A DNA stretch of 40,907 nucleotides, from positions 1 to 40,907 of the IMG/VR virus record IMGVR_UViG_3300020152_000041. The stretch is one strand, 5' to 3'. Each line of letters begins with the position of its first letter. Position 1 is the stretch's first letter. The position numbers and the translations under genes were made by a program. Positions 1-7,605 of this stretch are shown one piece after another. Origin of the DNA: a virus. The notes under the pieces were generated by a model, which was given only the letters and a program-made list of their open reading frames with translations, was not told where the DNA came from and made no database searches.

Positions 1-1
1 C

Positions 2-184
2 GCCGATGCCGCCGCTGCCGCCGCCGATGCCGCCGCTGCCGCCGCCGATGCCGCCGCCCGTGCCGCCGCCGATGCCGTCGCCTATGCCGCCGCCTATGCC
101 GCCGCCTGGCGCGAGCTCAATCCCAAGCTGGTGGCGCTGGTGGAGCGTGTGCTGGCCATCGTCGACGTGCCCCTGGCCGCCTGA
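2..184 (+). CDS. C-terminal part of Ala-rich protein (gene split by the contig ends)
   Basis: This is the 3' end of the gene that begins at 40401. From base 2 the frame reads Ala-rich tetrads and pentads broken by Asp, Arg and Tyr, then a non-repetitive tail (WRELNPKLVALVERVLAIVD) and a TGA at 182-184. The other end of the contig ends in the same kind of repeat, so the two pieces almost certainly belong together. Simple end-to-end joining would be one base out of frame, which suggests that the assembler lost or collapsed repeat units. The function is unknown. The next gene starts 2 bp downstream, so this gene sits in the rightward early operon. Confidence 0.75.
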   Translation, partial: ADAAAAAADAAAAAADAAARAAADAVAYAAAYAAAWRELNPKLVALVERVLAIVDVPLAA

Positions 185-186
185 CC

Positions 187-543
187 ATGACCGACCTCGC
201 CCAGGACGCCTATGAAACCGCCTATCCCGTCGCCAACATGATCCGCGCAGCCGGGTCGAACCAGGAGCGTGCGCAGCAGCTGCTCAAGCTCAGCGACGCG
301 GCGCTTCTCGGGCATCATGTCGAGATCGAGCTGGCCTGCATCCAGAGTGGTTTCGCGGCCGGGCAGACCTTCCTGGTCTATCGCGTCGCCGCCATGTGCC
401 GCACGCGGGACGCGCATGGCATCCTGCCCGATCCTATTGCCCGCGAGCTCGAGGCCTGGCGCCTGACCATGAGCCGGGTCGCTGCCGGCGTGGCGGGGTT
501 GGCGATCACGCCGCCGGACACGGATGTGCCCTATGGCAATTAA
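187..543 (+). CDS. hypothetical early protein, 118 aa
   Basis: The frame opens with ATG two bases after the TGA of the Ala-rich gene, with no convincing ribosome site of its own, so translation is probably coupled. The product looks helical and soluble and has no membrane segment. Its middle (SDAALLGHHVEIELACIQSG, then a conserved-looking VYRVAAMCR) suggests a compact helical domain, and it ends in a Pro/Asp-rich tail. I recognise no family. The position among small HTH proteins upstream of the primase suggests an early accessory role, but nothing in the sequence proves a function. Confidence 0.65.
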   Translation: MTDLAQDAYETAYPVANMIRAAGSNQERAQQLLKLSDAALLGHHVEIELACIQSGFAAGQTFLVYRVAAMCRTRDAHGILPDPIARELEAWRLTMSRVAAGVAGLAITPPDTDVPYGN

Positions 544-790
544 GGGCAAGCCGTATCGGTCGATACACCAGCGGGAGCTCGAGCGGATCGAGGCGCGTCG
601 CGTGGCCGCCGGCGTGACCCTGGCCGAGCTCTGCGACAAGTCGCAGGTGTCGCAGGCGACCTATCGGCGGATGCGCGGATCCGGCCGGGCCTTCAAGCGC
701 CATGTCAATGCCCTCTCCATGGCGATGCGGACGCTCGAGGGCGAGCGCCGGCGCGACGATGAGCTGTTTCCCTTCGGGGCAGGCCGATGA
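533..790 (+). CDS. small HTH DNA-binding protein, 85 aa
   Basis: I chose the ATG at 533, which overlaps the end of the previous gene by 11 bp; a GTG at 524 is possible but has no better ribosome site. The protein is basic at its N-terminus and carries an XRE-like helix-turn-helix at about residues 27-50 (VTLAELCDKSQVSQATYRRM). The second helix, SQATYRRMR, is the likely recognition helix. It is probably a DNA-binding regulator or replication accessory. Its last codon overlaps the start of the next gene (ATGA), so it is part of the tightly packed early operon. Confidence 0.75.
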   Translation: MAIKGKPYRSIHQRELERIEARRVAAGVTLAELCDKSQVSQATYRRMRGSGRAFKRHVNALSMAMRTLEGERRRDDELFPFGAGR

Positions 791-1059
791 GCCTGGTGCG
801 GGAGCGGGCGACGATCGGGATGCTGCAGGTGGTGCGGGCGATCGTCGCCACCTCGACCATTCCCGAGGACCGCCAGGTCACCGCCGGGCTCTACCTGCTG
901 GTGACCTGCTGCAACGTGCCGGGCGCCCTGGCGGCCCGCGCCTATGGCTGCAGCAAGCAGAACATTTCCAAAGCCATGCGGGCCGTCGAGTGGCGCCGCG
1001 AGGACCCCCAGTTTGATGCCGAACTCGCCCGGCTCGAGGCGATCTTCTCACAAGGATAG
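787..1059 (+). CDS. DnaA domain IV-like helix-turn-helix protein, 90 aa
   Basis: It starts in an ATGA overlap with the previous gene. The middle and C-terminus (RQVTAGLYLLVTCCNVP, then ARAYGCSKQNISKAMRAVE) have the order of helices seen in the DNA-binding domain of DnaA: a long 'R-x-x-Ala-x-Tyr-Leu' helix, a turn, and a recognition helix followed by an acidic pair. The assignment rests on pattern, not on a search. If right, it may help choose or open the phage origin. The AAA+ part of DnaA is absent, so it cannot act as an initiator ATPase alone. Confidence 0.65.
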   Translation: MSLVRERATIGMLQVVRAIVATSTIPEDRQVTAGLYLLVTCCNVPGALAARAYGCSKQNISKAMRAVEWRREDPQFDAELARLEAIFSQG

Positions 1060-1065
1060 TCCCCC

Positions 1066-1383
1066 ATGTCCAAGCCCAAGACCAACCTGGCCGTCGTCGA
1101 TCCCGACCTCGATGCCGCCGCAGCGGCGGTGGCCGAATCCGCAAGACAGTCCGCGCCGCTGGTGCAGCGCCTGGCGACACATCGCGACCGCGTCGACCTG
1201 GCGCTCAAAGAGCTCGAGAGCGAACGGTTCGAGCTGATTTCCCGCCGCGACCTGCTGCGCCGCCAGGTGGAAGCCGTCGAGCAGGGGCTGGCCATGCATA
1301 TCGAAGACATCGAGGCCACGATGCGGCTCTATGAGAGCGGCCTCAACGCGCAGCCTGCGTCCGGACAGGACCAGCAGCCATGA
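1066..1383 (+). CDS. coiled-coil early protein, 105 aa
   Basis: An AAGGA ribosome site lies about 9 bp before the ATG. Residues of about 20-95 form a continuous amphipathic helix rich in Leu, Glu and Arg (RVDLALKELESERFELISRR and onward), a clear coiled-coil prediction. The N-terminus is Ala-rich and the last ten residues are Gln/Pro-rich and probably disordered. No catalytic motif or membrane segment is visible. The gene ends in an ATGA overlap with the next. The function is unknown; a scaffold or single-strand-DNA-related accessory role would fit, but that is a guess. Confidence 0.7.
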   Translation: MSKPKTNLAVVDPDLDAAAAAVAESARQSAPLVQRLATHRDRVDLALKELESERFELISRRDLLRRQVEAVEQGLAMHIEDIEATMRLYESGLNAQPASGQDQQP

Positions 1384-1688
1384 ACCTGATCCTCACCCCC
1401 GAGCAGAAGGCGCTGCGCCTGGTGCAGCGGCGCCATAGCGAGGAGGGCCAGATGGCCCTCACCAGCCGGGCGATCGGCCGCGCCGTCGGCGCGATCAACC
1501 AGGACCTGGTGGAGGAGGGCTGCCAGCCCTCGTTCACGGCGGTGCTGGGCGCCCTGGGCAATGCCCTGGCCGAGCACCTGGCCAAGCTCGACGATCCGCG
1601 CATGCGCGCCCGGCTGGTCAATTCCATGGCGACCGAACTGCCGCTGCAGGTGGAAACCCGCGTGCAGGCTAACGAGGGGAGGGGCTGA
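1380..1688 (+). CDS. hypothetical early protein, 102 aa
   Basis: The ATG overlaps the preceding stop (ATGA) and the TGA overlaps the next start (TGATG), so it is translated as part of a chain. The product is small, soluble and predicted to be mostly helical, with an N-terminal stretch EQKALRLVQRRHSEEGQ and a hydrophobic helix around LGALGNALAEHLAKL. I recognise no domain. Codon use matches its GC-rich neighbours. Confidence 0.65.
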   Translation: MNLILTPEQKALRLVQRRHSEEGQMALTSRAIGRAVGAINQDLVEEGCQPSFTAVLGALGNALAEHLAKLDDPRMRARLVNSMATELPLQVETRVQANEGRG

Positions 1689-2488
1689 TGCGCGGTTCTC
1701 CCAAGCCCCTGACGATCGACGGCGTCGACTATGTGAGCAAGACCGCCGCCATCATGACCTTCTCGGCATTGGGCATGCCGCAGCGCGAGATTGCCATAAA
1801 GGTCGGATGCACCATCAACTCGGTGGGCTCGGTCGTTTCGGCAAAGAAGAAGGCCGCGGCAAAGGCCAGCGGTGCGCCGGAGACGATGCCAGGGCTCTGG
1901 ACCCCCGAGAAGCGCGACAAGGTGCGGCGGCTGTTCGGCCAGACCATGATCCTGATCGCCGACGCGGTGCAGGTGCCGCCGGCCGAGCTGCTGACCTATG
2001 TGCTGCATGGGGCGATCCCGCCCAGCCAGGCGATCAAGGATCCCGGCGATATCCGCTGGACTGGTGAGCAGCAGCAGCTGCCGGCGCCGCCAGCCGATGA
2101 TGAGCCGGATGCGCAGATCCTGCCGCGCGAGGCCTTCGAGGCGTCGGACACCGATCCGGACATCGTCGAGGCCGATGACCTGGTGGTGGAACCCGATCGC
2201 GATGAGGACGAGGCGGAGCTGGCACGGCTGGCCGCGCTCGAGGAGCCGGAGGTGGCGCCGCCGGCGCCGGCGCGATTTCCGGCGGCCGATCCGGGGCCGG
2301 TGGCGGAGCCGCCTGTAGGGGCCTGGCTCTACCGGCTCAAGAACGAAATGGGCGAATACCTGCACAAGTCCGGCAAGGGCATGACGCGGGCACTGCCCAG
2401 TGCGTGGACTGGTACCAGCCAGCAGCTCGAGGAAATCCTCAAGCGGCACCCGCACCTCAAAGAACTCGATGAGCAGCGCTGCAAGTAA
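1688..2488 (+). CDS. HTH protein with long acidic linker, 266 aa
   Basis: The first 65 residues carry a likely helix-turn-helix (LGMPQREIAIKVGCTINSVG), resembling sigma-4/GcrA-type DNA-binding helices. A second folded part follows to about residue 125. Residues of about 130-220 are an acidic, Pro/Ala/Glu-rich linker with no expected fold. The last 45 residues, from WLYRLKNEMGEY, form another small helical domain. This arrangement suits a DNA-binding protein that bridges partners. The next gene starts directly after its TAA with no gap. I know no named family; a replication or regulatory role is inferred from position upstream of the primase. Confidence 0.7.
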   Translation: MRGSPKPLTIDGVDYVSKTAAIMTFSALGMPQREIAIKVGCTINSVGSVVSAKKKAAAKASGAPETMPGLWTPEKRDKVRRLFGQTMILIADAVQVPPAELLTYVLHGAIPPSQAIKDPGDIRWTGEQQQLPAPPADDEPDAQILPREAFEASDTDPDIVEADDLVVEPDRDEDEAELARLAALEEPEVAPPAPARFPAADPGPVAEPPVGAWLYRLKNEMGEYLHKSGKGMTRALPSAWTGTSQQLEEILKRHPHLKELDEQRCK

Positions 2489-2929
2489 ATGCCGATCAGC
2501 CCCGCCAACATGCTGCTCTATCCTGGTGGATCGATCCGCTCGCCTGAATGGCTGGCGATCCGCGAGCGCATCCGGCTGCGCGCAGCAAACCGTTGTGAGG
2601 AATGCGGCGTGCCGAACTGGGCAATCGGAGGGCGCGCTCCCGATGGCCGCTTCCTGCCAAATGAACCCAAGGGAACCAAGGGCCTGGGGCTGGACTGGCC
2701 GAGCCCGGGGCAGGACGCCTGGCTGCAGGGCCACCTGGTCAAGATCATCCGCATCGTGTGCACCGTGGCACATGTCGATGGGGCCCTCACTGATCACAGT
2801 GATGCCAACCTGCGCTTCTGGTGCCAGCGTTGCCACAACCGCCATGACGCGCAGCGACGGGCGGCCAACGCTGCCGAGACCCGCCGGCAGCTGCAGGCGA
2901 TCGGCGACCTGCTGGCTGGTGCACCATGA
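2489..2929 (+). CDS. HNH-type zinc-binding nuclease-like protein, 146 aa
   Basis: Two zinc knuckles flank a His-rich core: CEEC at about residues 37-40 and CQRCHNRHD at about 112-120, with AHVDG near residue 95 and an Asn-Leu pair (ANLRFWC) before the second knuckle. This order (CxxC, AHxD, NL, CxxCHxxxD) is that of HNH endonucleases. It is short and has no recognisable DNA-recognition domain, so it may nick DNA in replication or recombination rather than act as a homing enzyme. It lies between the HTH protein and the primase, overlapping the latter by four bases (ATGA). Confidence 0.75.
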   Translation: MPISPANMLLYPGGSIRSPEWLAIRERIRLRAANRCEECGVPNWAIGGRAPDGRFLPNEPKGTKGLGLDWPSPGQDAWLQGHLVKIIRIVCTVAHVDGALTDHSDANLRFWCQRCHNRHDAQRRAANAAETRRQLQAIGDLLAGAP

Positions 2930-4080
2930 CCCGCTTCTCCGTCGCCAAAGACCTGGTGGTGATGAACCTCGGCTCGATCGTGCCGGAGCTGTTCGGCGGC
3001 GGGCCCAAGCAGAGCAAGGAGCTGGCTGGCCGGCGCGGCTGGCAGGTGACCAACAAGTGGCGCCCGGGGGCCGACCTCAGCGAAATGAAGGTGTGGCCCG
3101 GGGGCGCGTTCAAGGACTTCAACAGCGGCGAGAAGGGCGACGCCATGGACCTGGTCGCCTTCGGGCTATCGGGCTTCATCAACAAGGACAGCCGCATGCA
3201 GGCGCTGGACTGGGTGGAGAACCGCTTCGGCATCAAGACCATGCCACCGGGCAAGCTCGAGGAGATCCAGCGCCAGGGCGAGGAACGCCGGGCGCAGATG
3301 GAAGTGGCTGCAGCGGCCGACAACAAGGAAGCCCGGGAGAAGGCGCGCAAGGCCTTCTTTGGCGCGCAGCAGGAGCTCGAGGGCACGCCGGTCGACACCT
3401 ACCTGCGCGGCCGCGGCATCGACCTGCGCGCCATTCCCAACCTCGCCCGGCGATCGTTCCGCTATCGGCCGGACTGCGATTACTGGCCGGCCCGGGAATT
3501 CGGCGCCGGCATCAAGGAGAGATCGTTCCCCGGGCTGCTCAGCGCCATGGTCGACGGCCGCGGGCAGCTGGGCGCGGTGCATTACACGCTGGTGGAGCCG
3601 GACGGTTCGGGCAAGCTCGACACGCTCAGCCGCGGGTGGGTCGACGCGAAGCCGGACGGGCGGATCAAGGGCAAGTCGGCCAAGCTGATGTATCCGGACA
3701 CGCTGGGGCTGGAGATCCGCGTCAGCTTTGGCAGCAGCGGCATGGGCGCCGAAGATGCGGCGGCCAATGGCGTGGTCAGCTGGTTCGGCCATACCGAGGG
3801 CATCGAGGACGCGCTGACGATCGCGCTGGCGGATCCCGAGCTGCGCATGCATGCGGCGGGCTCGCTGAGCGGCTTCCTCTCCGTGCCCGACCATGCGGCG
3901 GCCGAGGGGCACCTGCTGTTCCGCGACAATGACTGGGACAAGCCCCAGGCGGTGGAGCTGTTCGAGCGCGGGCACAGCCATTTCAAGAGTTTCGGCAAGC
4001 CCGTGGAGGTGGTGGCCATGCCCGCCGCCTGGGGCAAGGACGCCAACGATGTTCTCAACTGGAAAGGACCAGGGACATGA
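2926..4080 (+). CDS. Toprim-domain DNA primase, 384 aa
   Basis: The C-terminal part is a Toprim domain: the catalytic Glu lies in TEGIEDA (E291) and the metal-binding Asp pair in FRDNDWD (D334, D336), followed by a typical AWGKDANDVL tail. Residues 57-78 (VWPGGAFKDFNSGEKGDAMD) look like the CHC2 zinc region of bacterial primases but lack the cysteines, as in several phage primases. Between them lies a Glu/Arg-rich helical linker. The protein should make RNA primers and probably works with the P-loop helicase encoded at 5271, in place of a fused primase-helicase. It overlaps both neighbours by four bases. Confidence 0.85.
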   Translation: MTRFSVAKDLVVMNLGSIVPELFGGGPKQSKELAGRRGWQVTNKWRPGADLSEMKVWPGGAFKDFNSGEKGDAMDLVAFGLSGFINKDSRMQALDWVENRFGIKTMPPGKLEEIQRQGEERRAQMEVAAAADNKEAREKARKAFFGAQQELEGTPVDTYLRGRGIDLRAIPNLARRSFRYRPDCDYWPAREFGAGIKERSFPGLLSAMVDGRGQLGAVHYTLVEPDGSGKLDTLSRGWVDAKPDGRIKGKSAKLMYPDTLGLEIRVSFGSSGMGAEDAAANGVVSWFGHTEGIEDALTIALADPELRMHAAGSLSGFLSVPDHAAAEGHLLFRDNDWDKPQAVELFERGHSHFKSFGKPVEVVAMPAAWGKDANDVLNWKGPGT

Positions 4081-4361
4081 CGATGAATTTTGGTGAAGCG
4101 ATCGAGGCGTTGAAAGCAGGCAAGCGTGTCGCGCGGACGGGGTGGAACGGTAAGGGAATGTTTCTGGTGTTCGTACCCGGAACTCCTGATGCACAGTTGC
4201 GCGAAGGCACGCCGTATTCAAACGCGCTGCCTCTCGACAAGGCTGTGTCGATCAATCCGCACGTCGACATGTTCACTGCGGATGGGAAGATGCAGCCTGG
4301 CTGGCTGGCATCACAGACCGACATGCTGGCCGACGATTGGCACGTGCTGGAGGCGGCATAG
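4077..4361 (+). CDS. tad2: DUF2829/Tad2-family protein, candidate anti-Thoeris factor
   Basis: The 94-residue protein has the signature of this family: an N-terminal FGEAIEALKAGKRVARTGWNG, then a long loop, then PGWLASQTDMLADDWHVLE at the C-terminus. Phage Tad2 proteins of this family bind and hold the cyclic-ADP-ribose-type signal made by the Thoeris defence system, so the effector is not switched on; that is known for characterised members, and inferred here. The gene overlaps the primase stop (ATGA) and has a GGA ribosome site. Its third codon positions are visibly less GC-rich than those of its neighbours, as expected for a recently acquired cassette. An alternative start at 4083 would remove two residues. 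Confidence 0.85.
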   Translation: MTMNFGEAIEALKAGKRVARTGWNGKGMFLVFVPGTPDAQLREGTPYSNALPLDKAVSINPHVDMFTADGKMQPGWLASQTDMLADDWHVLEAA

Positions 4362-4363
4362 CC

Positions 4364-5167
4364 ATGAACCTGCTCGAGATCCATGCCGTCAGCTTCGCCA
4401 CCCGCATCGGCCAGGTGGCAGCCGCCGAGATATCGGGATGCCTGGCGCCGGACTATGCCGACTTCCCGACCCCAAACGAGACCTGGTTCGATCCGACCAG
4501 GGGCATGCCGGACGATGAAGGCGCCGCCGTTGATGAAGTCGCGGGCCGCCTCGAGGTGCTCGACAAGTTGGGCGAGTATGTCTGCAAGAACCAGGTGGAG
4601 GCCGGCGAACGCCTCTATCGGTATGCGACCGGGCAGCACGTCGTCATGCCGATCGGCGACTGGGCCGCGCTCAGCTTCGAGCAGCGCCAGCCCTGGGAGA
4701 CGTTCACCAGCTGCTGCCGGCAGGCCTTCAATGACCTCAAGGCAGCGCAGCTGGCCATACTCGATGTGCGCCGCGCCGCGGCGGCCCAGGCGCCGGCGGG
4801 GCTCAAGCGCGAAGACAGCATCTTCGAGGAGGTGGAGGACACGTTCACCTTGCGCCCCGAGGCGGTGGAATTCCTCAAGCTCAGCCCGATCTATGAGCGC
4901 GGGCAGGACGCGGAGCGGCAGCGCCTGGCGCAGGTGGCACAAGACCAGATGCGCGCCGACGCCGAGGCCGAGAACGCGCAGTGGGATCTCGACAAGGCAG
5001 CGTTCAACGGCGCCAACCCGGCCAAGTTCGACCATGACGGGGATGGCAAGGCCGGTGGGTCGCGCCGGCGCCGGACGAAGCCCGCACCCCTGTCGGTGGG
5101 TGAACAGCCGGTGCGGCCGCCGCGCAATCGGGGCGGCCGGGGCAACAAAAAGACGCCGGCGAGCTGA
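4364..5167 (+). CDS. hypothetical protein with Asp-rich metal-binding-like loop, 267 aa
   Basis: The ATG at 4364 has a GGAGG site 13 bp upstream, just inside the end of the Tad2 gene. The N-terminal 180 residues are helical with an Asp/Glu-rich surface. Near residue 218 there is FDHDGDGKAGGS, which resembles an EF-hand calcium loop (DxDGDG). The last 35 residues are very basic (GGSRRRRTKPAP, then RNRGGRGNKK) and probably bind nucleic acid. I do not recognise the family. It is placed between primase and helicase, so a replication accessory role is plausible. Confidence 0.7.
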   Translation: MNLLEIHAVSFATRIGQVAAAEISGCLAPDYADFPTPNETWFDPTRGMPDDEGAAVDEVAGRLEVLDKLGEYVCKNQVEAGERLYRYATGQHVVMPIGDWAALSFEQRQPWETFTSCCRQAFNDLKAAQLAILDVRRAAAAQAPAGLKREDSIFEEVEDTFTLRPEAVEFLKLSPIYERGQDAERQRLAQVAQDQMRADAEAENAQWDLDKAAFNGANPAKFDHDGDGKAGGSRRRRTKPAPLSVGEQPVRPPRNRGGRGNKKTPAS

Positions 5168-5270
5168 TCCACCCAAATCAGTGCGCACAATTGAGCGCTC
5201 AAATGTCAACCGGCGACCCCCCGAAACGGCCGCCGGCACACCCTGACCAACCCCTGTCGAGATTTTTTTT
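5168..5270. promoter_or_regulatory. intergenic gap with 12-bp palindrome and leftward promoter-like box
   Basis: This is the only real gap within the replication operon. It holds the perfect palindrome TTGAGCGCTCAA (5191-5202). On the minus strand a perfect TTGACA box (5204-5209 read backwards) sits immediately beside it. The gap ends in a run of eight T (5263-5270) directly before the GTG start of the helicase. The palindrome may be an operator. No gene is present. Confidence 0.4.
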
Positions 5271-7157
5271 GTGACCACGACAACTCCCGATATCGAGACA
5301 GGCCAGAAGCGGATCCGCGCCATCACCACGGCGGCGCGGCAGAAGGCGACCATCAAGGCGAAGTCGTCGCCCAAGAAATGGCCGCCCAAGGGCGAGGCCT
5401 ATGAGGGCGTGCTGCCCGGGCAGTGGAAGTTCAAGGGGCCATGGGACGATACCGGGCATCTGCCCGAGGACTGCCCGGTGCGGCCGCTGGGCTATGAGGG
5501 CGAGAATTACTTCGTCGTCGACACGCTGGGCCAGGTGTTCAACACCGGCGACAAGGCCATGGGCGTGGAGCGGCTGCAGAAGCTGTTCGCCGGCCATGAG
5601 GGCTTCCTGACCTGGGCGTGGCCAAGCTTCGCCAAGGAAGGCGTGGTCACCAACTTCAAGGCGGAGGAGGCCCGGCGCGACCTGTTCGCCGCCTGCGCCG
5701 AGCGCGGCCCATGGAACATGACCGACCAGGTGCGCGGCCGCGGCGCCTGGCTCGACGATCGGGGCCGGCTGATCCTGCATTGCGGGGATGTTCTCTACTT
5801 CGACGGCCAGGAGGAGGGGACCGGCGAGCTGGGCGACCACTTCTATGTGCGCCGGCCGAGCGCGATCCGCCCCTGGGAGCACGCGATCGACGACGTCGCC
5901 GACAACCCGGCCGTCGAGATCGTCAATGCGCTGCGCACCTGGAACTTCGTGCGCGGCGACGTCGACGTGATGCTGGCCATGGGCTGGATCGGCGTGGCGC
6001 TGATGGGCGCGGCGCTGGACTGGCGGCCATCGGTGTTCGTGGTGGGTGATGCCGGCAGCGGCAAGTCCGAGCTCAACAAGCTGCTCAAGACCATCATGGG
6101 CCGCTTCATGATCGCCACTACCAATGCGACCTCTGCCGGGCTCTACCAGATCGTTGGGCATGACGCGCTGCCGATCGCGATCGACGAGCTCGAGGGCGAG
6201 GACGGCCAGGACCAGGCGGCGCAGATCATCAAGATGGCGCGCGACGCGGCCTCGGGCTCGATCCGCATCCGCGGCGGCGCCAACCACCAGGGCGTGGAAT
6301 TCCAGGCGCGATCGGCATTCTGGTTTTCGGCGATCAATCCGCCGCCGATCAACCCGGCCTCGATGTCGCGCCTGGCGCTGCTGCAGCTGCGCCCGCTCAG
6401 CGACGCGGCCGCCAAGGTGCCGGCGCTGAAGAACCCGGAGACGATCGGCCCGAAGCTGCTGCGCCTGGTCGCCGACCGCTGGCTGGGCTTTCCCGACCTC
6501 TATGAGGAATATCGGGACGTACTGCGCGCCAATGGCCATGACAGCCGCGGGCAGAACACGTTCGGCACGTTCCTGGCCGCGGCGCATCTGCTGCTGGGCG
6601 ACGAGGGCATGGACGAGGCCAAGCTGCCCTGGGAGAACCTCGAGCACTGGGGCCGCATGCTGGCGGCCGACAGCGCGCCGGAAGTATCGGGCAAGACGGC
6701 GAACTGGGCGCGCTGCATATCCGAGATCCTCACCAGCCAGGTCGACGCGTGGAACAAGGGCGAGCGCCGCACCATCGGCCAGATCCTCGAGGACGTGCTC
6801 GAGGAGAAGGACCTGATGAACCTGGGGAAGGCCAACCAGCTGCTGGCGATCGCCGGGCTCAAGATCATGGAAAAGGGCGTGGTGGGCGAGGGCCTGGGGC
6901 TGTGCGTTCCCAAGGACGGCAAGGATGTCGGCAAGATATTCATGGACAGCAGCTGGGGCGGCAAGGGCGGCACCGGCAGCTGGGGCTGGGCGCTGGCGCA
7001 GGCGCCCGAGCATATCGTGCACAAGAAGGTGCTGATGAAGTCCGGCAAGGGCGACGCGGGCAAGGTGGACAACCGGACGCGCATCGCCGGCGTGCAAAGG
7101 CGGTGCGTGTTTATCAGCCTGGCGGATCTGCGCGCCTGGCAGGATGAGGAGAAGTAG
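5271..7157 (+). CDS. P-loop replicative helicase / VirE-like NTPase, 628 aa
   Basis: A Walker A motif (VVGDAGSGKSEL, residues 257-268) and a Walker B motif (LPIAIDELEGE, about 300-310) are clear, with a sensor-like stretch WFSAINPPPIN about 45 residues further on. The N-terminal 220 residues contain no primase motifs, in line with the separate Toprim primase upstream. The arrangement matches phage helicases of the D5/VirE type that unwind the origin. The start is a GTG after a run of eight T; no strong ribosome site is seen, so the exact start is uncertain. The gene ends 2 bp before a well-formed ribosome site and the next gene. Confidence 0.8.
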   Translation: MTTTTPDIETGQKRIRAITTAARQKATIKAKSSPKKWPPKGEAYEGVLPGQWKFKGPWDDTGHLPEDCPVRPLGYEGENYFVVDTLGQVFNTGDKAMGVERLQKLFAGHEGFLTWAWPSFAKEGVVTNFKAEEARRDLFAACAERGPWNMTDQVRGRGAWLDDRGRLILHCGDVLYFDGQEEGTGELGDHFYVRRPSAIRPWEHAIDDVADNPAVEIVNALRTWNFVRGDVDVMLAMGWIGVALMGAALDWRPSVFVVGDAGSGKSELNKLLKTIMGRFMIATTNATSAGLYQIVGHDALPIAIDELEGEDGQDQAAQIIKMARDAASGSIRIRGGANHQGVEFQARSAFWFSAINPPPINPASMSRLALLQLRPLSDAAAKVPALKNPETIGPKLLRLVADRWLGFPDLYEEYRDVLRANGHDSRGQNTFGTFLAAAHLLLGDEGMDEAKLPWENLEHWGRMLAADSAPEVSGKTANWARCISEILTSQVDAWNKGERRTIGQILEDVLEEKDLMNLGKANQLLAIAGLKIMEKGVVGEGLGLCVPKDGKDVGKIFMDSSWGGKGGTGSWGWALAQAPEHIVHKKVLMKSGKGDAGKVDNRTRIAGVQRRCVFISLADLRAWQDEEK

Positions 7158-7159
7158 GG

Positions 7160-7366
7160 ATGACTAAGTCAGTGCGTGAGCTCGTCATCGAACTGGGCAA
7201 GACACAAGCACAGCTCGCAAAGGTATTGGGTTCACGAAGTCGTGCCTCTGAACTGTTGGCCGGCCAGAGGGTGCTGTCAAAGTCGATGATGGCGAAGATC
7301 AACAAAGCCTGGGGTGTGCCGTTGGATGATCTCATGCCACTCGCGCTCAAGGCGCGGGGTTCGTGA
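7160..7366 (+). CDS. orphan HigA-type antitoxin-like HTH protein, 68 aa
   Basis: The protein is almost only an HTH domain of the HigA/XRE type: TQAQLAKVLGSRSRASELLA, then GQRVLSKSMMAKINKAWGVP. The GSRSRxSELLxGxRxLS pattern is characteristic of HigA antitoxins. No RelE/HigB-like toxin gene lies next to it: upstream is the helicase, downstream a small unknown. It has its own strong ribosome site (GAGGAGAAG). Its codons are less GC-rich than those of the helicase, suggesting recent arrival. It could neutralise or repress a host HigBA module, or simply regulate the phage; both are inference. Confidence 0.75.
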   Translation: MTKSVRELVIELGKTQAQLAKVLGSRSRASELLAGQRVLSKSMMAKINKAWGVPLDDLMPLALKARGS

Positions 7367-7605
7367 TGGACGAGGACGTGCTGCGCGCGGCTTTTCAGGC
7401 CCATACCGAGGGCCAGCCGATGTTCACCAGGCGCATGGCCATCACGATCGGCCTGCAATTCGACGAGCGGCCGAAGATCGTGGTGCTCAACCTCGAGGCG
7501 ATGGGGCTGCTGCGCCGCGGATCGTGGAAGTGGTTTTCCGAAAATGGCGGCATCACGGCCGACCAGGTCGATGAGGTGAAGCGAGATTTGGAAGGAGTGC
7601 ATTGA
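7366..7605 (+). CDS. hypothetical early protein, 79 aa
   Basis: Translation probably starts at the ATG in the TGATG overlap with the HigA-like gene. The product has a possible winged-helix look: FTRRMAITIGLQFDERPKIV, followed by LEAMGLLRRGSWKWF. This may be a small DNA-binding protein that decides how fast a helix is read, but no family is recognised. Its stop overlaps the next start (TGATG), so the three small genes after the helicase form one translational unit. Confidence 0.65.
   Translation: MDEDVLRAAFQAHTEGQPMFTRRMAITIGLQFDERPKIVVLNLEAMGLLRRGSWKWFSENGGITADQVDEVKRDLEGVH

Noticed and set aside
1343-2845. Long open frame (500 codons) on the minus strand
   Set aside because: It lies opposite five genes with good overlaps and motifs, is rich in Arg, His and Leu of low order, and has no ribosome site. 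Long reverse frames are expected in such GC-rich DNA.
5199-7097. Minus-strand frame of 632 codons opposite the helicase
   Set aside because: The helicase frame has clear Walker motifs. The reverse frame has no recognisable domain and is a mirror of GC-rich codon use.
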